A stretch of 13,222 nt of DNA from Aurantimonadaceae bacterium (lineage in GTDB: Bacteria; Pseudomonadota; Alphaproteobacteria; Rhizobiales; Rhizobiaceae). Both the position numbers and the translations under genes were made by a program. Below are positions 6,142-13,222 of the stretch, one piece after another. Position 1 is the first letter of the stretch; the number at the start of each line of letters is the position of its first letter. The notes beneath the pieces were generated by a model. The model saw only the letters and a list, made by a program, of their open reading frames with translations. It was not told the DNA's origin and made no database searches. The stretch covers positions 1 through 13,222 of the forward strand of contig QIIJ01000301.1 in NCBI GenBank assembly GCA_003232595.1, given 5' to 3'.

Positions 6142-7974
6142 TTACAAGCGGTCCAGCGCGTCAATCTCATCAATCATACCTTCAATGACCGAAAGACCTT
6201 TTTGCCAAAATGCCGGATCTGCGGCATCAAGGCCAAATGGTGCAAGCAGTTCTGCGTGGTGTTTTGAACCGCCAGCCTTCAGCATTTCGAAATACCGCTC
6301 CTGAAATCCATCTTCTGCATTTTGATAGACCGCATAAAGTGAATTCACCAGACAATCGCCAAATGCATAGGCATAAACATAGAACGGGGAATGAATGAAG
6401 TGCGGAATATAGGTCCAGAAGGTTTCATAGCCCGGGCCAAGCCTGACAGACGGGCCGAGGCTCTCACTTTGTACTTCAATCCATATTTCGCCCAGTCGGG
6501 CTGCGGTCAGTTCTCCCTTTCGTCGCTCCATATGGACCCGTCGCTCAAATAGATAAAATGCAATCTGCCGTACCACGGTATTGATCATGTCTTCAACTTT
6601 GGAACACAGCAACGCTTTGCGCCGGGCAGGCTCAGCGGTTTTCTCAAGCAGCGAACGAAAGGTCAACATTTCGCCAAATACGCTTGCGGTTTCAGCCAGT
6701 GTCAACGGAGTTTGCGCCATCAGCGCGCCCTGTCCTGCGGCCATAACCTGATGAACACCATGGCCAAGCTCGTGCGCCAAAGTCATCACATCACGCGGCT
6801 TGCCCTGATAGTTCAGCAAAACATACGGATGAACCGAGGGCACAGTCGGGTGAGAAAAAGCACCGGGGCTTTTGCCGGGACGCACTGGCGCGTCAATCCA
6901 GTTGTTTTCGAAAAACCGCCCGGCGATATCGGCCATTTCCGGCGCGAATCCACGATAGGCATCAAGTACGATCGCTCGGGCCTCATCCCATTTAATTGCA
7001 GTCTGGTCAACCTCCGGCAGGGGTGCATTTCTGTCCCAGTGACTAAGCACATCCAACCCAAGCCATTTTGCTTTCATACGGTAGTATCGATGGGCAAGAC
7101 GCGGGAATGCGTCAACCACAGAACTCACCAGTGCATCAACAACCTTGCGTTCCACCCGGTTTGCCAGATGGCGCGAATCGGCCACATCTTCAAATCCACG
7201 CCAGCGATCAGAAATTTCCTTGTCCTTGGCAAGCGTATTGGTGATCAGTGTGAACAACCTGAGGTTTTCATCAAACACTTTTGCCAGCGCGTCGCAGGCG
7301 GATTTACGCGTTTCTCCATCTGAGTTCTGCAAAAGGTTAAGTGTCGGCTCTATTGCCAGTTTTTTGCCGTCCACATCAAATCGCAATCCTGACATGGTTT
7401 CATCGAACAACCGATTAAATGCGCTGTGACCTGAAGCAGCCTTCTCCAGGAAAAGTTTTTCAATACGGTCTTCCAACTGATAGGGCTTGTCTTGCCTGAG
7501 ATCGTTCAGCCAGGGGCGATAATGGCGCAATCCGGCACTTTCGCCCATTGCCTTTTCAAGTTCTTCCTCCTCAAGACGGTTGAGCTCAAGAGCAAAAAAC
7601 AACAAATGCCCGCTGGCAGCAGTAATTTTCTCCTGGGCGTCCCCGTAGAATTTGGCCCGCGAAGGATCATTCGAATTGCCGGCATAGATCAACCCGGCAT
7701 AGGAAATCACCTTGCCCAGCAGGTCTTCCAGCGCTTCAAAATCCGAAATTGCCCTGGTAAACTGATCAACGCCCGCCTCATCTGCCAATAGTGTTTGAAG
7801 TCTGCCCTTGTAGCATTGTTCAAATTCAATCGACCTGTTCATGCATTGAGCAAGATCCTCAGCCAGTTCTTCACTTTCAAGGCCCGGATACAGATCGGAC
7901 AAATCCCATTCCGGCAACCCATCTGATACCTGTCCTGAGCCTTGCGCTGACAATTCAGCAGATATCTTTGACAA
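6142..7974 (-). CDS. M3-family oligoendopeptidase (PepF-like)
   Basis: A zinc metallopeptidase that cleaves short peptides in the cytoplasm, in peptide turnover. The 610 residues fit the PepF/M3 family. The N-terminal half is helical (WDLSDLYPG at 23-31 is the typical opening). The catalytic site is HELGH (401-405) with Glu402 as catalytic base, and the third zinc ligand is probably Glu428 in LAETASVFGEM. Further signatures are HPYVLLNYQGKPRDVMTLAH (382-401) and IPHFIHSPFYVYAYAFGD (523-540). The start is TTG at 7974-7972. An in-frame TAA lies a few codons upstream, the next ATG is past the conserved WDLSDLYPG, and GGGG lies nine bases before the TTG. It is transcribed away from the response regulator across a shared 210-bp region. 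No signal peptide is present. Confidence 0.95.
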   Translation of the reverse strand: MSKISAELSAQGSGQVSDGLPEWDLSDLYPGLESEELAEDLAQCMNRSIEFEQCYKGRLQTLLADEAGVDQFTRAISDFEALEDLLGKVISYAGLIYAGNSNDPSRAKFYGDAQEKITAASGHLLFFALELNRLEEEELEKAMGESAGLRHYRPWLNDLRQDKPYQLEDRIEKLFLEKAASGHSAFNRLFDETMSGLRFDVDGKKLAIEPTLNLLQNSDGETRKSACDALAKVFDENLRLFTLITNTLAKDKEISDRWRGFEDVADSRHLANRVERKVVDALVSSVVDAFPRLAHRYYRMKAKWLGLDVLSHWDRNAPLPEVDQTAIKWDEARAIVLDAYRGFAPEMADIAGRFFENNWIDAPVRPGKSPGAFSHPTVPSVHPYVLLNYQGKPRDVMTLAHELGHGVHQVMAAGQGALMAQTPLTLAETASVFGEMLTFRSLLEKTAEPARRKALLCSKVEDMINTVVRQIAFYLFERRVHMERRKGELTAARLGEIWIEVQSESLGPSVRLGPGYETFWTYIPHFIHSPFYVYAYAFGDCLVNSLYAVYQNAEDGFQERYFEMLKAGGSKHHAELLAPFGLDAADPAFWQKGLSVIEGMIDEIDALDRL

Positions 7975-8100
7975 TCGTAGTTACCCCTTTGGCTGGCCTT
8001 GGCCGAATGATATGGCAAATTTTGCGGTTGGACAATTCAGTAAACTTTAACCGAATCAGTTAACTGCTCATTGTTGCTCTTGATTAAGTGGGAATTTAGA

Positions 8101-8121
8101 TGGTTCTGCCATTATGAACCA
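8101..8121. repeat. Inverted repeat TGGTTC-N9-GAACCA, possible operator
   Basis: Perfect 6-bp arms (8101-8106 and 8116-8121) lie in the divergent region between the peptidase and response-regulator genes, 64 bp before the regulator's ATG. The symmetry suits a dimeric repressor or activator, but no family can be named from the bases alone. It could also form a weak hairpin. Confidence 0.3.
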
Positions 8122-8184
8122 CAATCCCAAGGGACTTGAAGTGACATATAGCACATTGCGCGGGATAACAATCAGTTGGGAATC

Positions 8185-9753
8185 ATGAGTAGCACCATTC
8201 TCATTGTCGATGACGAGCCCGTTCAACAGCGTTTGCTTGAAAATGCGGTTCAAAAGCTGGGCTATAAAACCCTGCTTGCCGGCAGTGGTGCAGAAGCACT
8301 CGAACACCTCAATGACCAGAACTCAGATAATATCAGCCTTGTTATTCTTGATATTGTCATGCCCGACCTTGATGGCATGGCGGTTCTTGAAAAGCTGCGT
8401 CAGGCCGGTTCCAAGGTGCCGGTTATTGTCCAGACATCCCAGGGCGGCATCGATATCGTCGTCAGTGCCATGCGTGCCGGGGCGATTGATTTTATTGTTA
8501 AGCCACTGTCTCCTGAACGGCTCAGGGTTTCGGTTCAAACCGCCCTGAAACTTGGTGCATTGGAAGGTGAGCTTAATCGGATCAAACACGTCACATCCGG
8601 CACTCTGTCATTTGACGATATGATTGCCTCAAGTGAACCAATGGCCCGGGTCATCAATCTCGGCAACAGGGCAGCGCAATCCAATATCCCCATTCTTATC
8701 GAAGGTGAATCTGGTGTCGGAAAAGAAGTCATCGCCCGCGCCATACAAGGTTCAAGCGCCCGCAAATCACGGCCCTTCGTAACCGTTAACTGCGGTGCTA
8801 TCCCCGAAAACCTGGTTGAAAGCATATTATTCGGCCACGAAAAAGGTGCTTTTACCGGTGCCAGCGATAAACATACCGGAAAATTTCTGGAGGCCGACGG
8901 CGGCACTCTTTTTCTGGACGAAGTCAGCGAGTTACCGCTTGATGCCCAGGTGAAATTGCTTCGCGCAATTCAGGAAGGTGAAGTGGAACCGGTTGGTGCC
9001 AAAGGCTCAGTCAGCGTTGACATCAGGCTCATTTCAGCCACCAACAAAAATCTGATAGACCGGGTAAAGGAGGGCAGCTTTCGGGAGGACCTTTATTATC
9101 GGCTGAACGTATTTCCAATCTGGCTGCCGCCTTTGCGCGAACGCCTCAGCGATATTCCGGCACTTGCCCGTCATTTTATGGCCCGTTTTATTACCGAAGA
9201 AGGTCGTCGTCATATCGGTGCAATCAAACCATCGGCACTCGAACTGCTTATGGCCTATGATTGGCCAGGTAATATCCGGCAACTGGAAAATGCCGTATTC
9301 CGCGCGGTAATCCTGTGCGATGATACCGAATTGACGATCGATCATTTTCCACAGATTGCGGCCCATCTGCCGGAATTTGAACCCTCTGGTTCACTGGAAC
9401 TGCCCGCTTTCAATCTAATGCCTTTTGAGCAGGAAAACAGCAACTACGAGCAACAAATTCAGCAGCGTGCCGAACAACTTGTCCCTTCACTTGCCGCAAA
9501 TACACCAACTCCTCAAGTGCAACATTACGCAGGTGGTGCCAATCACTTCGCCCTTGTTCCAATGCTTGATGATGATGGCAATCCCCGTTCGCTGGAGCAA
9601 CTGGAAAGCGATCAAATCCGTTTTACCATTGACCATCACAAAGGCCGGATGACCAAAGTTGCCAGGAGTCTCGGAATTGGTCGATCTACTCTTTACCGGA
9701 AACTGAAAGAATTGGGTCTTGAGCCGGGAAGCGAAAAAGATGCGGCTGAATAG
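8185..9753 (+). CDS. Sigma-54-dependent response regulator, Fis-type DNA binding (NtrC class)
   Basis: A transcriptional activator of 522 residues from ATG 8185, with TGGGA just upstream. A TTG nine bases earlier is a less likely start. The receiver domain (about 4-120) has Asp9/Asp10, phospho-acceptor Asp56 (LVILDIVMPD), Thr84 and Lys106. The AAA+ domain (about 145-385) has Walker A GESGVGKE (174-181), the sigma-54 contact loop GAFTGA (221-226), Walker B TLFLDE (241-246) and LRER (317-320). A Gln-rich, poorly conserved linker (about 395-470) precedes a Fis-type helix-turn-helix (about 475-515, ARSLGIGRSTLYRKLKEL). All switch and ATPase residues are intact. No histidine kinase is adjacent, so it is an orphan. 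The layout and receiver resemble alphaproteobacterial TacA-like regulators, but the target genes cannot be read from the window. The cyclase gene follows on the same strand 88 bp downstream. Confidence 0.93.
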   Translation: MSSTILIVDDEPVQQRLLENAVQKLGYKTLLAGSGAEALEHLNDQNSDNISLVILDIVMPDLDGMAVLEKLRQAGSKVPVIVQTSQGGIDIVVSAMRAGAIDFIVKPLSPERLRVSVQTALKLGALEGELNRIKHVTSGTLSFDDMIASSEPMARVINLGNRAAQSNIPILIEGESGVGKEVIARAIQGSSARKSRPFVTVNCGAIPENLVESILFGHEKGAFTGASDKHTGKFLEADGGTLFLDEVSELPLDAQVKLLRAIQEGEVEPVGAKGSVSVDIRLISATNKNLIDRVKEGSFREDLYYRLNVFPIWLPPLRERLSDIPALARHFMARFITEEGRRHIGAIKPSALELLMAYDWPGNIRQLENAVFRAVILCDDTELTIDHFPQIAAHLPEFEPSGSLELPAFNLMPFEQENSNYEQQIQQRAEQLVPSLAANTPTPQVQHYAGGANHFALVPMLDDDGNPRSLEQLESDQIRFTIDHHKGRMTKVARSLGIGRSTLYRKLKELGLEPGSEKDAAE

Positions 9754-9781
9754 TCGTTTCAAAATCTGCAGACATACAAAC

Positions 9782-9810
9782 TTAGCAATTCTACCAAACT
9801 CTCCTATATT
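9782..9810 (+). promoter_or_regulatory. Predicted promoter of the cyclase gene
   Basis: TTAGCA (9782-9787) and TATATT (9805-9810) are separated by 17 bp and lie about 30 bp before the cyclase ATG. The -10 matches at five of six positions and the -35 at four. The gene may thus be transcribed apart from the upstream regulator. Prediction by eye. Confidence 0.4.
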
Positions 9811-9841
9811 GTCATCCAGCACCCCGACTTCGGAGGCCTGA

Positions 9842-11257
9842 ATGGCTGACAATGCAATTTCCCGTTTTATGCGTATCCCTGTGTCTGTGCGCGATGCGCG
9901 CGAACGCCAGGAAAAACTGGCCGCGGCAAATCCCCATTTGATGGATGCGCTGACCAACAACAAGCGACAGGGACAGCGTCTTGCGGTCTATGCCCGCTGG
10001 GTTGCTCTTGCTGTCATTGCCATGCTGTTGCCAATTGTCAATTTTGACTGGTCGGTAATTTACTATGAAGTTATCCTTCTGGGGTTTGCCCTGATCGGGT
10101 GGGCTCAATTAAAAGCCGGCACTGTTGGCCTTAGTCGATGGGAGCTGTTTTTGCTGTTCTGCGATCTTGCGCTGATGACGGTCACCATTTTGGTGCCAAA
10201 TCCCTTCAGTGAAGAGCAATTTCCGGATGCGATGCAATATCGACTGGGAAACTTCATCTATTTCTTCGTTTTGCTGGCAGCTGCAACCCTTGCCTATTCC
10301 TGGCGAACAATCATCGCATTTGGCACCTGGACTTTCGCGCTTTGGATAACTGGCATGCTGGTGGTCGGTTTTTTTGGCAGGCAAATACCGCAACTTTCCC
10401 AACAAATCAAAGCGGCCCTTCCAGAATTCCCGATGCTGGCGGGTTTTTTTGATCCAAACAACATATTGATCGGGTTTCGTATCCAGGAAATTGTTGTTTT
10501 TGTAATTGTTGCGGCGATTTTGGCCCTAAACGGCTGGCGCAACAATGAATTGCTTTTAAAACAGGCGGAGGCAACCCGCGAGCGCGAAAATCTTGCCCGC
10601 CACTTCCCTCCCAATATCGTTGATCAGATGGCTGACCAGGATGATCCATTCGGCCAGGTTCGTTCCCAGTCAGTTGCAGTCCTGTTTGCCGATATTGTCG
10701 GATTTACCCACATGGCTGAGCAAAATACGCCTGAAAGGGTCGTTGGGCTGCTGCGTCAGTTCCATGGCCTGCTGGAGGCAGCTGTATTCAACAACAATGG
10801 CACCCTCGACAAATTTCTCGGCGACGGGGTAATGGCAACATTCGGCACCCCGCGTGCCGGGCCCGATGATGCCGCCAACGCCATCCGCTGTGCCCATGAA
10901 ATGCTGAGCGCAATTGAAACCTGGAACATACAACGGGTAGAACAGGGCGAGGAAGCAATAAACCTTTCAATCGGCATCCATTTTGGCGCGGTTGTTCTGG
11001 GTGATATCGGTTCCAGCCGACGACTGGAATTCGCAACCCTTGGCGATACGGTCAATGTTGCAAGCCGCCTTGAGGCCCTCACCCGCAGCCTCGATACCAG
11101 ACTTATTGTCAGCAATGAACTGATCAACGCTGTGGATAACTATTCAGACCAGGAGCAGAAGCAGTTTCTGTCGAGTTTTCAATCAGCTGGCAGGCAATCC
11201 ATTCGCGGACGCAGCGGTGAAATCGAAATCTGGAAGCTTGCCGGTTCCCTTCACTGA
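9842..11257 (+). CDS. Membrane-bound class III adenylate/guanylate cyclase
   Basis: Makes a cyclic nucleotide from ATP (or GTP) at the inner membrane. The 471 residues begin with a soluble basic stretch (1-45), then six probable membrane helices (about 48-66, 73-90, 101-118, 137-153, 157-178, 213-231), then a linker (LARHFPPNIV, 251-260) and the class III catalytic domain (about 275-466). Catalytic residues are complete: metal-binding Asp284 in FADIVGF and Asp328 in KFLGDGVM, base-selecting Lys324, and GDTVNVASRLE (401-411) with Asn405 and Arg409. The Lys and the GDT context favour ATP. There is no HAMP or receiver domain, so the membrane part is probably the sensor, signal unknown. GGAGG lies seven bases before the ATG. 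It follows the sigma-54 regulator, with no cyclic-nucleotide receptor visible nearby. Confidence 0.95.
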   Translation: MADNAISRFMRIPVSVRDARERQEKLAAANPHLMDALTNNKRQGQRLAVYARWVALAVIAMLLPIVNFDWSVIYYEVILLGFALIGWAQLKAGTVGLSRWELFLLFCDLALMTVTILVPNPFSEEQFPDAMQYRLGNFIYFFVLLAAATLAYSWRTIIAFGTWTFALWITGMLVVGFFGRQIPQLSQQIKAALPEFPMLAGFFDPNNILIGFRIQEIVVFVIVAAILALNGWRNNELLLKQAEATRERENLARHFPPNIVDQMADQDDPFGQVRSQSVAVLFADIVGFTHMAEQNTPERVVGLLRQFHGLLEAAVFNNNGTLDKFLGDGVMATFGTPRAGPDDAANAIRCAHEMLSAIETWNIQRVEQGEEAINLSIGIHFGAVVLGDIGSSRRLEFATLGDTVNVASRLEALTRSLDTRLIVSNELINAVDNYSDQEQKQFLSSFQSAGRQSIRGRSGEIEIWKLAGSLH

Positions 11258-11284
11258 CAAGATTCAATAAACTGTCGTCGGCAT

Positions 11285-11329
11285 TTCAGCACAATTGATT
11301 TTTATTTCGAATGTTTTTGGCGTGCTGAA
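11285..11329. repeat. Inverted repeat TTCAGCAC ... GTGCTGAA after the cyclase gene
   Basis: Perfect 8-bp arms (11285-11292 and 11322-11329) flank a 29-base AT-rich loop, followed by TTATAGATTTT. It starts 28 bp after the cyclase stop. It could be an imperfect terminator or an operator pair. The long loop makes a strong terminator unlikely. Confidence 0.35.
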
Positions 11330-11404
11330 TTATAGATTTTGGAATTTTAGCGCTATGATAGGCGAATCACCCGAATGTTTGAAAAATGCAGGGAGGACAA
11401 CCGG

Positions 11405-11420
11405 TTAAATCACTATTAAC
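11405..11420 (+). promoter_or_regulatory. CtrA-type box TTAA-N7-TTAAC
   Basis: TTAA (11405-11408), seven bases, then TTAAC (11416-11420) is an exact match to the full CtrA recognition pattern of alphaproteobacteria. It is directly followed by TACAAT (11421-11426), a good -10 hexamer. It sits 134 bp before the probable start codon of the DUF882 gene, in a non-coding region. A chance hit is possible in AT-rich sequence, but position and orientation fit cell-cycle control of a cell-wall gene. Confidence 0.5.
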
Positions 11421-11553
11421 TACAATGTGAGTCAATTTGTGACCGCCATTGTGTAACCATATTTGCAATATTACAACCAAGACAAAGAACCTGTTAACCA
11501 ATCTGCCGCAATATTGTTGTGAACTTTGCAAAGTGCCAGATCAAGCGAAGACT

Positions 11554-12942
11554 GTGTTGAAGTACAAGATTACCATATTGCCTGGACCTATTCCACGACG
11601 CCGCTTTTTATCGAGCGCGGTTGTTGTTGTGTTATGCACTGTTTTTTTGACATTTGCCGGCGCCCTCATTGGCGGTGTAAATGGTGCCTTTGCCCAGACC
11701 CGTTCATTGACATTATATTTCACCCATACCAAAGAAACCGCCACCATTACCTATAAGAAAAATGGCAGGTATGTGCGCAGTGGATTGCGAAAGATCAACC
11801 GGTTTCTGCGCGACTGGCGACGAAATGAACCCACCAAGATGGACCCCAAGCTGCTGGATTTGGTCTGGGAAGTCTATAAACGATCCGGCTCCAGAAAACC
11901 CATCCAGGTGGTCTCCGGATATCGCTCGCCCAAAACCAATGCCGCCCTGCGCAGACGTGGTCGCGGTGTTGCCCGCAAAAGTCAGCATGTGCGGGGCAAG
12001 GCGCTTGACTTTTACCTGCCGGATGTATCGATCAAGAAATTGCGTGCCCTTGGCCTGAAAGCCCATGCTGGCGGGGTTGGTTATTATCCTGGTTCTTTTA
12101 TTCATCTCGACACCGGTACCGTGAGATATTGGCCCCGCATGTCACGCCGGCAACTTGCAAGGATTTTCCCGCGCGGCAGAACTCTTCATATTCCCCGTGA
12201 TGGCAAACCGCTTGCCGGCTATCAATATGCCAGGGCGAAATACGGTCGTAGCGGTAAAAAAGGTTCTGTGCAGCTCGCCTCAGCCGCAAACAAGGCCAAA
12301 GGCAATCGTACCAGTCTGCTGGCGCGCCTGTTCAACGGTGGCCGTGATGAAGGAGAAGATAATGCTTCTGCCGCAAAACTGAAAAAAGTGAAGCCTGCAA
12401 AGACTACCAGAAAACCAAAAGAAAAGCGCAAAAAACCCGACAACAGCCCGCTTCCCGGCGTTGCCGTTGCAGGAGATTTGCGCAAGAAAGAAAGTCAGGC
12501 TGACGAAAATCCAGACGGGAAACCATTGTCCACAACGCCAAAACGTGTCGTTCTGCCAACACAACGCCCCGGATCCGGCCCCGAACCGGTGGCTGATGTC
12601 CTTCTCGCATCTCAAGACAATCCCGATATAGATAGTGCCGTTGTTTCTGACAGATTTGGCGCATCAACCGAAGCATCGCCCGATCAGAAACCTGATATGA
12701 AGGTTGAAGAATCCCGTTTTGCGCTGCTTGCAACGACGGAGCTTACCGCAACCCAAAGGGCTGCCAGAGCTCTTGCCAACTCTGCAGTTATTCCAGAACT
12801 GCCCGCAACACTTACGCCAGCTGTTCAACCGAATAAACCCTCGGAACTGACAGAGGAAATTAAACTGGCCCTGTTGGGCCCTGCTCGCAGTATCACGATC
12901 AGGGAAACTGAGCCCTCCCCGGTACAACAGGTAACGGGGTAA
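11554..12942 (+). CDS. DUF882/YcbK-like peptidase M15 family protein, interrupted by frameshift
   Basis: An exported murein-related protein. I take GTG 11554 as start because it leaves a compact signal peptide. The frame is open back to 11449 and GTG 11533 is an alternative. Counting from 11554, PRRRFLSS (14-21) resembles a twin-arginine motif, followed by a hydrophobic core and the cleavage site AFA-QT (about 47). The catalytic-type domain (about 50-200) shows WEVYKRSG, SGYRSP (121-126), SQHVRGKALDF (143-153, with ligands His145 and Asp152) and FIHLDTG (182-188, His184), the zinc-ligand pattern of M15/DUF882. After residue 205 comes a long Lys/Pro/Ala-rich tail, probably disordered and perhaps wall-associated. 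Translation stops at TAA 12940-12942, created by a perfect tandem duplication of GTAACGGG. Without one copy the frame continues to the window edge, so this C-terminus is probably not the ancestral one. A CtrA-type box lies upstream. Confidence 0.85.
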   Translation: MLKYKITILPGPIPRRRFLSSAVVVVLCTVFLTFAGALIGGVNGAFAQTRSLTLYFTHTKETATITYKKNGRYVRSGLRKINRFLRDWRRNEPTKMDPKLLDLVWEVYKRSGSRKPIQVVSGYRSPKTNAALRRRGRGVARKSQHVRGKALDFYLPDVSIKKLRALGLKAHAGGVGYYPGSFIHLDTGTVRYWPRMSRRQLARIFPRGRTLHIPRDGKPLAGYQYARAKYGRSGKKGSVQLASAANKAKGNRTSLLARLFNGGRDEGEDNASAAKLKKVKPAKTTRKPKEKRKKPDNSPLPGVAVAGDLRKKESQADENPDGKPLSTTPKRVVLPTQRPGSGPEPVADVLLASQDNPDIDSAVVSDRFGASTEASPDQKPDMKVEESRFALLATTELTATQRAARALANSAVIPELPATLTPAVQPNKPSELTEEIKLALLGPARSITIRETEPSPVQQVTG

Positions 12943-12946
12943 CGGG
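12931..12946 (+). repeat. 8-bp perfect tandem duplication causing a frameshift
   Basis: GTAACGGG occurs twice in a row (12931-12938 and 12939-12946), with two more matching bases (GT) after. Eight bases is not a multiple of three, so the second copy shifts the frame and creates the TAA at 12940-12942. Deleting one copy joins two long coding stretches cleanly. Confidence 0.85.
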
Positions 12947-12947
12947 G

Positions 12948-13222
12948 TCGACAGTTCCCGGTGGCGGAGAAATTGCCGGGGTCATTTCCCGGGCAGATGA
13001 AAAAGCTATTGCAATACCCGTTAATGCACCACGCGATGAACCGGTTGTTGTTGGTGCAATTCGCCCTCAAGACGGTTCCCGTATTAAGGCAGCATTTAAT
13101 GCCCTGTCTCCTGCGGCAGATGAGCCGTTGCCTGTTCTCTCTGCAATACCTGCAAGCCTGGCACCGGTGCGTGCTTTGCCGAAGAACCGCCCGACTGATA
13201 TGTTTGGCGCAAAACGCAAAAT
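12948..13222 (+). pseudogene. Out-of-frame continuation of the DUF882 protein tail (partial)
   Basis: The +2 frame from TCG at 12948 is open to the window edge (91 codons). It reads as the same kind of Pro/Ala/Val-rich tail: STVPGGGEIAGVISRADEKA first, later PVLSAIPASLAPVRALPKNR. Base use at third positions looks like that of the preceding gene. It has no start codon or ribosome binding site of its own near the junction, so it is best read as the severed end of the upstream protein. It could be a real gene end if the duplication is a sequencing error or a reversible slip. Confidence 0.75.

Noticed and set aside
6712..7323. Plus-strand frame of 203 codons
   Set aside because: Antisense to the catalytic part of the M3 peptidase and lacks any domain signature.
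8047..8064. TTAA ... TTAAC pair before the response regulator, considered as a CtrA box
   Set aside because: The spacer is nine bases instead of seven (or six), so it does not fit the CtrA pattern.

Overview
The window looks like chromosomal DNA of an alphaproteobacterium, most likely of the order Hyphomicrobiales (Rhizobiales), with base composition near 50% GC as judged by eye. The main pointers are an Omp10-type lipoprotein as in Brucella, a two-helix bacterial aa3 oxidase subunit IV, the DUF465-purE-purK-rpsU order, an alphaproteobacterial type of sigma-54 response regulator, and a perfect CtrA-type box (TTAA-N7-TTAAC) in front of a cell-wall gene. Most genes are ordinary housekeeping or envelope genes, and no phage or conjugative functions are visible.

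Layout. Positions 1-1533 (minus strand) hold a two-gene operon: a divergent thiamine-phosphate-synthase-like protein, whose stop codon overlaps the start of a secreted Sel1-repeat protein that runs off the left edge. Positions 1683-1972 hold a foldback element of about 290 bp with 33-bp terminal inverted repeats and two internally folded branches. It resembles a MITE and has no credible coding capacity. Positions 1970-2348 hold little except a possible 60-residue secreted peptide. Positions 2349-2916 hold two small DUF465 (YdcH-like) genes in divergent orientation. Positions 3039-4612 are purE-purK, the two steps that carry AIR to CAIR in purine synthesis, with a start/stop overlap of one base. 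rpsU (bS21) follows at 4809-5036 behind its own promoter.

Positions 5104-7974 (minus strand) hold an M3-family oligoendopeptidase, an Omp10-like lipoprotein, the aa3 oxidase subunit IV gene and possibly one more small ORF. Positions 8185-11257 (plus strand) hold an orphan sigma-54 response regulator followed by a six-helix membrane class III adenylate/guanylate cyclase, so signalling genes cluster here. From 11554 a DUF882/YcbK-type peptidase-like protein begins, with a twin-arginine-like signal and a long Lys/Pro/Ala-rich tail. Its reading frame is broken at 12931-12946 by a perfect 8-bp tandem duplication. Coding clearly continues in another frame to the right edge.

The observations most worth a second look are the structured foldback element, the 8-bp duplication frameshift, the CtrA box in front of the damaged gene, and the ThiE-like protein that lacks the usual substrate motif. 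I saw no clear evidence of a wholly new multi-gene system.
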